A stretch of 17,566 bases of DNA, taken from contig CAZEJK010000102.1 of NCBI GenBank assembly GCA_964512045.1, positions 1-17,566 of the forward strand. The letters run 5' to 3'. This DNA is from CAZEJK01 sp964512045. Its GTDB lineage: Bacteria; Acidobacteriota; Thermoanaerobaculia; Thermoanaerobaculales; Sulfomarinibacteraceae. The notes beneath the pieces were generated by a model. The model was not told the origin of the DNA. It did not search any database and was given only the letters and a program-made list of their open reading frames with translations. The translations under genes were made by a program, and so were the position numbers. This document shows, in pieces, positions 1 through 6,944 of the stretch (its first letter is position 1; every line of letters begins with the position of its first letter).

Positions 1-2
1 GA

Positions 3-1547
3 GAGCTGTGGATGGTGATCGCCAGCCATGACGGTGCGACCACCCCGGCCGGCGTGCGCAGCGGTGGACGACCGGTCGTGCTCGCGCAGGCCGCGATCCA
101 CTCGGGTGAGATCGACGGCAAGGACGCCGGTCTCATGCTGCTGCGCGATCTGACCGTTGGAGGAACGCTCCGCCCGTTGCTCGACCAGGTCAGCTTTCTG
201 TTCGTTCCGATCCTGAACCCCGATGGGCACGAGCGCAGCTCTCCGTACAACCGGATGAACCAGCGCGGCCCGCGCGCGATGGGATGGCGGACCAACGCGC
301 AGAACCTCAACTTGAACAGGGACTATACGAAGCTCGACACCGTCGAGCTGCGGGCGTTGGTGGCCGCGATCAACCGGTGGCAGCCGGATCTCTACGTGGA
401 CCTGCACACCACCGACGGTGCGGACTTTCAGTACGATGTGACGTTCGGCTGGAACGGCCGCAACGCGTACTCGCCGATGATTTCCGGCTGGCTCGACAGG
501 AGCCTGGGCCCGCAGGTCTCCGCCGATCTGGAGGAGGCAGGACATATCCCAGGTCCGTTCGTGTGGCTCGTGGATCGACTGGATCCGGCTGCTGGCGTCG
601 TCGAGTGGACGGCGAGCCCGCGCTACTCGAACGGCTACGGCGACGCCCGCCACCTGCCAACTGTGCTGGTCGAAACACACTCGCTGAAACCCCACCGGCA
701 GCGTGTGCTCGGGGTGCGAGTCCTGCTGGAAAGCGTGCTGCGCGTGGTGTCCAGCGAGGCCGAGAAGCTGCGAGACGCGATCGTCGCGGATCAGAGTCGG
801 CTCTCGGCAGAGCTGGTGCTGAGCTGGAGCAGAGCGAGTGTGCAGCCAGTCGCTGAGATGCGTTTTCTCGGTATCGAATCTCGTCTGCGGCCGTCAATGG
901 TGACCGGGGTGCCCGAGGTGGAGTGGACCGGTACACCGATCGAGGTGACGGCGCCAGTGCTTGCCGCAACTCGGGCCGAGGTGACCGTGCGCAGACCCGA
1001 AGCGTACTGGATTCCACCGCAGTGGACCGACGTGATCGAGCGGCTGGAGGCACATGGAGTGCAGGTCGAGCGTACCGAGTCACCACGGCAGATCAGCGCT
1101 GAGGTGTACCATCTGGACGGTGCCGCGATCGAGCCCGAGCCGTTTGAAGGACGGTCTCGGGTGGTGGCTGAGCCGCGCGCTGTGAGGGCCGTCGTGACGG
1201 TTCCGGCTGGCTCTGTGCGAGTCGACCTGGCACAACCGCTTGGCGACCTGACGGTACTCATGTTGGAGCCGGCGTCGCCCGACTCGTTCTTCCAGTGGGG
1301 GTTCTTCCTCGAGGTGCTGCAGCGAACCGAGTACTTCGAGCGCTACGTGATGGAGCCGTTGGCGCAACGGATGCTGGCCGATGATCCTGATCTCGCCGCA
1401 GAGTTTATGCGCACGCTCAGGGAGGACGCAGCCTTTGCCGGCTCGCCGCGAGCGCGGCTGATGTTCTTTTACGAACGGACACCTTTCATGGACGACAGGT
1501 ACCGCGTGTACCCGGTGATCCGAGAGCTGGCGCAGCCCGTCAGCTGA
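3..1547 (+). CDS. M14-family zinc metallocarboxypeptidase, 5' end cut by window edge
   Basis: A peptidase of the M14 (carboxypeptidase A-like) family, expected to cleave C-terminal residues from peptides with one catalytic zinc. The frame is open to the window edge (codons GAG CTG TGG precede the first ATG at 12), so the N-terminus, probably including a signal peptide, is missing. Counting from that ATG, zinc ligands H30 and E33 lie in HSGEIDGKD and H132 in DLHTTDG. NPDGHE (69-74) and the substrate-carboxylate motif NLNRDY (100-105) are present. The probable general base is E221 in VETHSLK. The roughly 290-residue C-terminal extension, ending with a FFYER-type segment and YPVIREL, resembles that of large secreted M14 proteins of Acidobacteria and related phyla. 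It stops with TGA, 121 bases before the next gene on the same strand. Family assignment is very secure; substrate is unknown. Confidence 0.93.
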   Translation, partial: ELWMVIASHDGATTPAGVRSGGRPVVLAQAAIHSGEIDGKDAGLMLLRDLTVGGTLRPLLDQVSFLFVPILNPDGHERSSPYNRMNQRGPRAMGWRTNAQNLNLNRDYTKLDTVELRALVAAINRWQPDLYVDLHTTDGADFQYDVTFGWNGRNAYSPMISGWLDRSLGPQVSADLEEAGHIPGPFVWLVDRLDPAAGVVEWTASPRYSNGYGDARHLPTVLVETHSLKPHRQRVLGVRVLLESVLRVVSSEAEKLRDAIVADQSRLSAELVLSWSRASVQPVAEMRFLGIESRLRPSMVTGVPEVEWTGTPIEVTAPVLAATRAEVTVRRPEAYWIPPQWTDVIERLEAHGVQVERTESPRQISAEVYHLDGAAIEPEPFEGRSRVVAEPRAVRAVVTVPAGSVRVDLAQPLGDLTVLMLEPASPDSFFQWGFFLEVLQRTEYFERYVMEPLAQRMLADDPDLAAEFMRTLREDAAFAGSPRARLMFFYERTPFMDDRYRVYPVIRELAQPVS

Positions 1548-1568
1548 GCCCGGTCGAGGCAGCGGGGG

Positions 1569-1597
1569 TTGATCGGCGGCGCCGTCTTCGCAATACT
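1569..1597 (+). promoter_or_regulatory. Candidate sigma70-type promoter for the small gene at 1669
   Basis: TTGATC (1569-1574) and AATACT (1592-1597) are separated by exactly 17 bases. Each matches the -35/-10 consensus at four of six positions. The site lies about 70 bases upstream of the GTG start in the 121-bp gap after the peptidase gene. Such matches occur by chance, so this is a weak prediction. Confidence 0.3.
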
Positions 1598-1668
1598 CCT
1601 GCGCTCGATCTGTTGAATGGGGTGGGCGATCGGGAGAATCGCTCCGATAGCAGTGGAAGGAGGCGGAT

Positions 1669-2046
1669 GTGCCGAACGGAATGAACGCAACCCTCGAGCA
1701 GCTCAAGGTGGACCGCAACAACCTGTACCGTGAGGAGTCATACACCGATTTGAAGGTGGCCTCCCTTCGTCAGCTCGTTCCCATCACCCCAGAAGGTGAC
1801 CGCGACCTCGGCCGTGAGGTGGTGTTTATCGCCCAGACGCAGCTGATGTCGCAGATGGGGCCTCTGCCTGTCCAGGCCCGGATCGAGGCCGCCACCCTCG
1901 CCGAGGCGATCGACGAGTTTCCCGACGCGATGCAGGCTGCTGTGGAGCAGCTCATCGAGGAGGTGCGGGAAGAGCAGCGGCGCGAGGCGGGTCGGATCGT
2001 CACTCCGCAGGAGACGGGCTTCCCGTCCAAGCTCAACCTCAAGTAG
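1669..2046 (+). CDS. Small conserved cytosolic protein of unknown function
   Basis: A 125-residue soluble protein with no signal peptide or membrane segment. The start is GTG at 1669, supported by GGAAGGAGG ending five bases upstream; an in-frame ATG at 1681 is the alternative. The central part (about residues 17-75: LYREESYTDLKV, VFIAQTQLMSQMGPLPVQARI) looks like a compact beta-rich core. From residue 76 it becomes a charged amphipathic helix (AEAIDEFPDAMQAAVEQLIEEVREEQRRE). The pattern resembles, from memory, small proteins annotated only as 'cytoplasmic protein' in Deltaproteobacteria and Acidobacteria; I cannot verify this and no function is known to me. It follows the M14 peptidase on the same strand but has its own strong ribosome binding site and possibly its own promoter. 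Coding is likely; function is unassigned. Confidence 0.8.
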   Translation: MPNGMNATLEQLKVDRNNLYREESYTDLKVASLRQLVPITPEGDRDLGREVVFIAQTQLMSQMGPLPVQARIEAATLAEAIDEFPDAMQAAVEQLIEEVREEQRREAGRIVTPQETGFPSKLNLK

Positions 2047-2139
2047 CTGGGGTCACCTCTGCAGGATGCTGCAGGGTGCTGGTTCCGACAGTGAGAGGGG
2101 TTCAGAAGGGCTCGGGAGATCTGGCCGATGCGCGACCCT

Positions 2140-3351
2140 CTACCCCCGGCTGGTGACCACTCGGTTTCGACCGCGATGCTTGGCACGGTACAGAGCCTGA
2201 TCGGCGGAATGGAGCACCGCGTGCGTGTCTGGCTGTTTCGCTCCGGGTCCAGAGACACCGACGGAGATCGTTATTTGAACCCCGGTGGTGCCAGCTCGCT
2301 TCGTGGAGGTGCGTTTCGGTTTGCGGCGCGGTCGCTTCGGGGATCGAATGGTGAACGGGGTGTCTGCGAGCTCGCTGCGCGCCTGCTCGAGCCTCGATGC
2401 GGCCTCGGCCACCGAAAGGCCGGGGAAGAGGACCGTGAACTCCTCCCCGCCGTACCGGTACGTCGTCCCACCTGCGATCCGCGATAGCTGACCCGCGACC
2501 TTTCGAAGCACTTGATCCCCAGCGTCGTGGCCGTACCGATCGTTGAACTTCTTGAAGTGGTCGATGTCGACCATTCCGATGGCGTAGCTGCCGCCCAGAG
2601 TCCGCAGCGCCTCTGCCAGCGCTCGGCGACCCGGGAGGCCGGTGAGCTCGTCATGGTAGGCGAGTCGGTAGGAGCTCTCAACGAAGCCGGCGAGGAGGGC
2701 GAGCTGTGCCGCAGGAAACGCGAAACGTGCCCGTTCGGGATCTCCGGCGATCGCAATAACTGAGGCCGCCAGAACCCAGAGTAAACACGACTCGAAGGTG
2801 CCACGACGGAAGACCATCCCGATCACGATCGCGAGTGCTGCGAGGATCGGCGCGATGAGACGGACTTCGGGAGCGCAGAGCGCACTGGACGCGATCGAGC
2901 ACAGCTGGGTGACGAGCATCGCCGAGGCATCGGCCGGCTGCGTTGGTGATGACAAGATCCAGCTGACGAGCCACGGTTGGATGGCAATGAGCCCCACGTG
3001 CGCCAGGACCATCGGGTGCAGCAGTCGGCGCGATCGCACACCGGCGAGCAGCGCCAGATTGAGCGAGACGAGGATGAGAAGGACGTTCTGCTCGATCGTG
3101 GCCGCAGGCGTCCCGCCGCGGCCGAGCCCCTCCTCGACGAGGAGGTCGACGACGGCGATCAGGGCGGCGGCAAGCGCGAGTCGACTGCGCCGAAAACGCC
3201 ATCCGAGCAGGATCAGGAGCCCTCCGATCACTGCAGGCATCAGGTCCGTGACCTGGGTGGTTCCGGGTGGGAGCTCGAGGCTTCCAGCGAGGTACGCCAC
3301 CAGGACCAGGACTGCTCCGGTGGCAAATGACACGGCCCAGTCGGTTCTCAT
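2140..3351 (-). CDS. Membrane-bound diguanylate cyclase (GGDEF domain, GGEEF variant)
   Basis: Predicted to make cyclic di-GMP from two GTP at the inner membrane. About eight hydrophobic segments span residues 1-240 (the first is AVSFATGAVLVLVAYLAG). They form a sensor region with no domain I can name. The GGDEF domain follows (DELTGLPGRRAL, then DIDHFKKFND), with the active-site signature GGEEF at about 301-305, a catalytically competent variant. No RxxD inhibitory site occurs at the usual spacing: RIAG lies one residue too far upstream and lacks the Asp. A strongly basic insert (10 Lys/Arg in 17 residues, about 338-354) interrupts the domain before TISVGV. I chose ATG 3351 (GGAG ten bases upstream, immediately before the first membrane segment). 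The longer frame from 3453 adds 34 polar residues with no ribosome binding site. Converges with the small gene upstream. Confidence 0.92.
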   Translation of the reverse strand: MRTDWAVSFATGAVLVLVAYLAGSLELPPGTTQVTDLMPAVIGGLLILLGWRFRRSRLALAAALIAVVDLLVEEGLGRGGTPAATIEQNVLLILVSLNLALLAGVRSRRLLHPMVLAHVGLIAIQPWLVSWILSSPTQPADASAMLVTQLCSIASSALCAPEVRLIAPILAALAIVIGMVFRRGTFESCLLWVLAASVIAIAGDPERARFAFPAAQLALLAGFVESSYRLAYHDELTGLPGRRALAEALRTLGGSYAIGMVDIDHFKKFNDRYGHDAGDQVLRKVAGQLSRIAGGTTYRYGGEEFTVLFPGLSVAEAASRLEQARSELADTPFTIRSPKRPRRKPKRTSTKRAGTTGVQITISVGVSGPGAKQPDTHAVLHSADQALYRAKHRGRNRVVTSRG

Positions 3352-3552
3352 CTCGTCGTGGCTCCAGTCGACAGGGACCTGACCGGCACTCCACTGTACC
3401 ACTTGCGTGTCGTGAACATGCTGTACCGTCTTGGCGACTGGAGACCGGCGCATCCGCGAAGACTCGAGGCATCCGCCGGCGACCGGATGGCCGGGATCCG
3501 GCTGTCGAGGCCGGGACCGGGCTGCGGCATGGTCGCTCCTGTGAGTGAGACT

Positions 3553-3659
3553 GGGTGGGTGGGGGGACTCATGCCCAACGTCTACTACCTTACTGCTGCG
3601 CGGCCGTGGGACCGGCAGCTTCGGAGTATCCCTTTGGTTGCGGCCCGCGGCCGCGTTGG
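3553..3659 (+). repeat. 107-bp structured repeat, copy A
   Basis: Aligns without gaps to the minus strand of 17422-17528 (copy B): 88 of 107 positions are identical, and 68 of 77 in the core (columns 31-107). Layout: a G-rich tract GGGTGGGTGGGGG (columns 1-13), a diverged arm (14-32), then the conserved core. The core can form CTGC/GCAG (3593-3596 with 3615-3618), a C-TTCG-G tetraloop sequence (3619-3624), and a perfect 6-bp hairpin GCGGCC-CGC-GGCCGC (3640-3654). Sixteen bases after its end comes ATG 3676, preceded by GGAGGAG, but the frame there is only 27 codons and overlaps the rocD 3' end. It could be a cis-acting leader RNA or a miniature repeat. Confidence 0.75.
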
Positions 3660-3677
3660 CTGGAGGAGAACAGAAAT

Positions 3678-3700
3678 GGCCCGCGCGTGCGGCGCGGGCC
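3678..3700 (-). terminator. Rho-independent-type terminator of rocD
   Basis: Perfect 9-bp GC stem (GGCCCGCGC with GCGCGGGCC) and a 5-base loop, centred about 40 bases past the rocD stop codon. In the minus-strand transcript it is followed by a moderately U-rich run (ATTTCTGTTCT), weaker than a canonical U-tract. Confidence 0.65.
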
Positions 3701-3728
3701 GGCGATGCGTTCGTCGTTGCACGGGAGG

Positions 3729-4982
3729 TTACAGCTCCGTGAACACCTGTTCGATCTGATCGAGGGCCCAGTCGAGCTCCTCACGACTGATCACCAGTGG
3801 AGGTGCCAGGCGGATCACGTGCTCGTGGGTTCCTTTGCAGAGCAAACCCTTTTCCTGCAGCATCTCGCAGACCTTGCGAGCACCGCCAGCGGCCGGGTAG
3901 AGCTCGATGCCGGCCCACAGGCCGCGTCCACGGACCTCCTTGATGTGCGGGGAGTCGATGGACCTCAGGCGGTCCATCATGTGCTCTCCGAGGCGCGCTG
4001 AGTTCTCGATCATTCCCTCCTCGACGAGAACCTTGAGAGCCGTCCGCGCAATCGCGGTTCCGAGCGGATTGCCGCCGAACGTGGAGCCGTGCTGACCAGG
4101 CTCGAAGACGTTCATGACCTCGTCGTCTGCGAGCATGGCGGATACAGGGTAGAGACCTCCGGCCAGGGCCTTGCCGACGATCACGACATCCGGCCGGATT
4201 CCCTCGTGCTCGTAGCAGAAAAGGCGTCCGGTGCGGCCGAGACCGGTCTGAATCTCATCGGTGATGAGGAGCACGTTGTTGTCGGTGGTGAGCTGGCGAA
4301 GCTTCTTGAGGTAGCCCTCGGGCGGGACGATGATGCCGCCCTCGCCCTGGATTGGCTCGAGGAGCACAGCAGCGGTGTTCGGCGTGATCGCGTCTGCCAC
4401 CGCCTGGGCATCGCCGTACGGCAGGATCTGAAACCCGGGAGTGAACGGCCCGAAACCGAACCGGTAGTCCTCTTCGGAGGAGAAGCCAACGATGGTGGTG
4501 GTTCGACCGTGGAAGTTCCCATCGAAGACGAGGATCTCGGCGTTGGCGTACGGAACACCTTTGACGGTGTAAGCCCACTTGCGGGCGGCCTTGATGGCGG
4601 TCTCGACGGCCTCGGCGCCGCTGTTCATCGGCAGGACCTTGGCGAAGCCGGTCATCTCGCACAGCTGCTTGCAGAACAGGGCCAGCTGGTCGTTGCGGAA
4701 GGCCCGCGACGTGAGCGTCAGTCGTTGGACCTGATCGAGCAGCGTCTGGACGATCTTCGGGTGGCAGTGTCCCTGGTTGACAGCGGAGTACGCCGCGAGG
4801 AAGTCCATGTACTTCCGGCCTTCGACGTCCCAGACCCAGACGCCTTCGCCACGGCTGATGACGACGTCCAGGGGATGGTAGTTGTGGGCCCCGAAGGTGC
4901 TTTCGATCTCGATGTGCTCGGCACTCGAGAGGTTTGTTGATCCCGGTGAGGAGTTCGGGAAGGTGCTGAGGGACTCGGTCAT
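3729..4982 (-). CDS. rocD: Ornithine--oxo-acid aminotransferase (PLP-dependent)
   Basis: Transfers the delta-amino group of ornithine to 2-oxoglutarate, giving glutamate-5-semialdehyde. It thereby links arginine/ornithine catabolism with proline and glutamate. The 417-aa length is typical of ornithine aminotransferase, as are HNYHPLDVV (33-41) and YSAVNQGHCHP (65-75). PLP features are SGA (121-123), D242 in TDEIQTGLGRTG, and the Schiff-base lysine K271 in GKALAGG. GSTFGGNPLG (299-308) and RGRGLWAGIE (351-360) complete fold-type I class III. ATG 4982 is preceded by TAGGAGG seven bases upstream; the frame is open further upstream to 5300, but that stretch is repeat sequence. It appears monocistronic: a 743-bp spacer lies upstream and a hairpin terminator downstream. 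No arginase or proline genes are adjacent. Acetylornithine or lysine aminotransferase are less likely given the motifs. Confidence 0.92.
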   Translation of the reverse strand: MTESLSTFPNSSPGSTNLSSAEHIEIESTFGAHNYHPLDVVISRGEGVWVWDVEGRKYMDFLAAYSAVNQGHCHPKIVQTLLDQVQRLTLTSRAFRNDQLALFCKQLCEMTGFAKVLPMNSGAEAVETAIKAARKWAYTVKGVPYANAEILVFDGNFHGRTTTIVGFSSEEDYRFGFGPFTPGFQILPYGDAQAVADAITPNTAAVLLEPIQGEGGIIVPPEGYLKKLRQLTTDNNVLLITDEIQTGLGRTGRLFCYEHEGIRPDVVIVGKALAGGLYPVSAMLADDEVMNVFEPGQHGSTFGGNPLGTAIARTALKVLVEEGMIENSARLGEHMMDRLRSIDSPHIKEVRGRGLWAGIELYPAAGGARKVCEMLQEKGLLCKGTHEHVIRLAPPLVISREELDWALDQIEQVFTEL

Positions 4983-5065
4983 GGCAGAACCTCCTAAGAT
5001 CCGGAAATGTGCGTGGCCGGCGTCGAGCCGTGGGACCCCGGTCCGTGGGCGATCCAGCCGCCGCC

Positions 5066-5094
5066 ACGGTACACTCAGGACCGTGCGGTGGCAA
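5066..5094 (-). promoter_or_regulatory. Candidate rocD promoter
   Basis: On the minus strand TTGCCA (5094-5089, five of six matches to the -35 consensus) lies 17 bases from TACCGT (5071-5066, three of six matches to -10), about 85 bases upstream of the rocD ATG. The -10 is poor, so this is tentative. Confidence 0.25.
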
Positions 5095-5228
5095 CCCCTG
5101 ACATGGTGAGTTTTCGGGTTGCTGGGGTGGGGCGGTTCCGGGAGCCTGCGCGGGGGCTGTCCGGTCCCCCGGCATGCCCCCGACATCCCGGCACCGGCGA
5201 CGCATCGGAGCAGGCCACCCTTGACGAG

Positions 5229-5341
5229 CCACCCAACGAAGCCGCCCGGCTTCGCTTCCCCCAGCCGCCCACCGCGGCTACGCCGGGGCACGCACGGCAC
5301 CGGTACTGGCCCCGGTCCCGGCCCCGGCAGCCGGCTGCCGG
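5229..5341. repeat. Mosaic GC-rich intergenic repeat, complete arrangement
   Basis: Three contiguous blocks recur near 12.4-12.6 kb in a different order. Block 1 (5229-5250) is identical over 22 bases to 12513-12534. Block 2 (5245-5297) matches 12379-12431 at 50 of 53 positions. Block 3 (5300-5340) is identical over 41 bases to 12536-12576. Block 3 ends in a perfect palindrome, CCGGCAGCCGGCTGCCGG (5324-5341). Read on the minus strand, block 2 is open and gives the low-complexity peptide VPRRSRGGRLG-AKPG, a likely source of spurious gene calls and false N-terminal extensions. Confidence 0.85.
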
Positions 5342-5725
5342 CCCCGGAGCACTGGAACCCCGCTCATCGGGTTGACCGGTACGCGCACTGACTGCTGCCC
5401 CACCAATATCCACCACCGAACCCCAAGCGCCGACCACCGCACCACGAAGCCCACGAGACCCCGCCAACCCGTACGCTCATCGCCGCTGCATGGTCATCGC
5501 CGGGCGCCGGAGTCCGGTGACCGGCTGCCAGGGCCGGGGCCGTTGACCGGAACCGAGGCCGGATGGCCGAGGTTTCTCCCACGGGATCTCTCCGCTCGCC
5601 AGGTGCTGCGCTGAGCTTGGTACGGGAGCGTGCTCCAACAGCATCCGCAACGCCACGGAGGCTCGGTCGAGATGACGGAGTCGGCGAGGCGCGAGGTTCT
5701 CCGAGCACCTTCTCCCGTGCAGCGG

Positions 5726-6845
5726 CTACGCCCCGGCCTGGCTCCGTTCGCGATCGGAGCTCCAGCGAAGGAACGCCTCGATGAACTCGTCGATCCCTCC
5801 GTCCAGGACCCGGTCGGCATCGCCGACCTCGTGGCCTGTGCGGAGATCCTTGACCATCCGGTACGGCTGGAGGACGTAGGAGCGGATCTGGTTGCCCCAG
5901 GAGATGTCCTTCTTCGGCCCCTTGAGCTTCTCCATCTCCTCCTCACGCTTCTCGAGCTCGAGCTCGTACAGGCGAGCTCGGAGCACCTTCATCGCGGAGG
6001 CCAGGTTCTTGATCTGCGAGCGCTCGTTCTGGCAGGTCACGATGATTCCGGTGGGAATGTGGACGACCCGCACCGCCGAGTAGGTCGTGTTCACGCCCTG
6101 TCCTCCAGGTCCGGAGGAGCAGTAGCGGTCGACCCGGATATCCTTCTCTGGAATCTCGACATCCACCTCGTCGTCGACCTCGGGGTACACGTGCACCGAT
6201 GCGAACGAGGTGTGACGGCGGGCTTGGGAGTCGAACGGGGAGATCCGGACCAGGCGGTGCACGCCGTTCTCGGACTTCAGGTATCCGTAGGCGTACGGCC
6301 CGCGGATGACCAGCATGGCCGACTTGATGCCGGCCTCCTCGCCGGGTTGCTCGTCGAGGATCTCGCACTCGAACCCGCGACGCTCGGCCCAACGTGTGTA
6401 CAGACGCAGCAGCATCTCCGCCCAGTCCTGGGACTCGGTGCCGCCAGCGCCCGGGTGGACCTCCAGGTAGGCGCCTGTGTTGTCGTGCTCGCCGGTCATC
6501 TTGGTCGTCAGCTCGAGCTGATCGAGCTTTGGGGTAATCCGGCGGAGAGCGGCGGAGAGCTCGGACTGGGCGCCGGACTCGTCCTCGGCAGCGAGCTCCT
6601 GGAGGACCTCCAGCTCTTCAGCCGCCTCCTTGAGCATCTCGACCGTCGCCACGGCATCCTGCAGCTCGCTGCGACGCCGCATCACGTCCTTGGCGCGGTC
6701 CTGGTCCGACCAGATGTCGGGTTGCTGAGCCTGCTCGTCGACGTCGGCCAGCTTTGTGCGCAGTCTCTCTTCGTCAAAGGTACCCCCGGAGCCGCTCGAT
6801 CCGCTCCAGCTCGTCATGGCATCGTTGGGTCAGCTCATCGAGCAT
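5726..6845 (-). CDS. prfB: Peptide chain release factor 2, with programmed +1 frameshift
   Basis: RF2 recognises UAA/UGA stops and triggers peptide release. The gene is split over two frames. A 23-codon leader frame starts at ATG 6845 (GGAGG, 5-base spacing) and reads MLDELTQRCHDELERIERLRGYL. It meets an in-frame TGA at 6776-6774. Shifting +1 at CTT-TGA-C resumes at GAC (6775) and continues 349 codons, giving 372 aa. The tripeptide anticodon SPF lies at about 202-204 and the peptidyl-hydrolysis motif GGQ at about 247-249, close to the E. coli RF2 positions; SPF identifies RF2, not RF1. A naive single-frame call starts at ATG 6817 and yields a wrong N-terminus (MTSWSGSSGS...). ATG 6857 is a possible alternative start. 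It lies 99 bases after lnt on the same strand, so cotranscription is possible. Confidence 0.95.
6773..6788 (-). promoter_or_regulatory. prfB: prfB programmed +1 frameshift site
   Basis: The minus strand reads CGGGGGTACCTTTGAC. It has all the classical elements: a Shine-Dalgarno-like GGGGG three bases upstream of the CTT slippery codon, an in-frame TGA, and a following C that weakens termination. When RF2 is scarce, TGA is read slowly and the ribosome slips from CUU to UUU, making full-length RF2. This is the known autoregulatory feedback loop. Confidence 0.95.
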
Positions 6846-6857
6846 GATCGCCTCCAT

Positions 6858-6874
6858 GCGAGGTGACTCCTCGC
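6858..6874 (-). other. Short hairpin at the prfB 5' end
   Basis: A perfect 6-bp stem GCGAGG/CCTCGC with a 5-base loop lies directly upstream of the alternative ATG 6857 and three bases before the GGAGG used by ATG 6845. It includes the GAGGAG that would serve ATG 6857, so it might bias start choice. Such a short GC stem is also expected by chance in GC-rich DNA. Confidence 0.3.
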
Positions 6875-6944
6875 GTGCTCACGATAGCGGAGGTCGCATC
6901 GCTGTTCAACGGGCGTCCGCTCGATGCAGTTTACCGGGGGAGAC

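Larger units (their letters stand above)
3352..3728. other. Spacer between diguanylate cyclase and rocD
   Basis: No convincing gene. From low to high coordinate it holds the 5' flank of the diguanylate cyclase (3352-3552), repeat copy A on the plus strand (3553-3659), a ribosome-binding-site-like GGAGGAG (3662-3668) followed by ATG at 3676, and the rocD terminator hairpin (3678-3700). No clear promoter for the cyclase was found. Confidence 0.6.
4983..5725. other. 743-bp spacer between rocD and prfB
   Basis: Open frames exist on both strands, but none has family-like sequence or a ribosome binding site. The longest minus frame here (5364-5708) is an Arg/Ser/Pro/Gly-rich low-complexity product. 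The spacer holds a candidate rocD promoter (5066-5094) and the mosaic repeat (5229-5341). I see nothing recognisable in 5342-5725 and no clear prfB terminator. Confidence 0.6.

Noticed and set aside
2062..2077. CTGCAG-GATG-CTGCAG inverted repeat between the convergent genes
   Set aside because: Six-bp stem with no U-tract on either strand; not convincing as a terminator.
3676..3759. 27-codon frame with ribosome binding site after repeat copy A
   Set aside because: Runs through the rocD terminator hairpin and into rocD antisense; kept as an observation, not called as a gene.
4089..4940. 283-aa plus-strand open frame
   Set aside because: Antisense shadow of rocD produced by high GC at third codon positions.
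5364..5708. 114-aa minus-strand open frame in the rocD-prfB spacer
   Set aside because: Low-complexity Arg/Ser/Pro/Gly composition, no ribosome binding site, and no domain pattern.
5630..6847. 405-aa plus-strand open frame
   Set aside because: It is antisense to prfB, which has unmistakable RF2 motifs; the plus-strand product is compositionally skewed and unrelated to any family.
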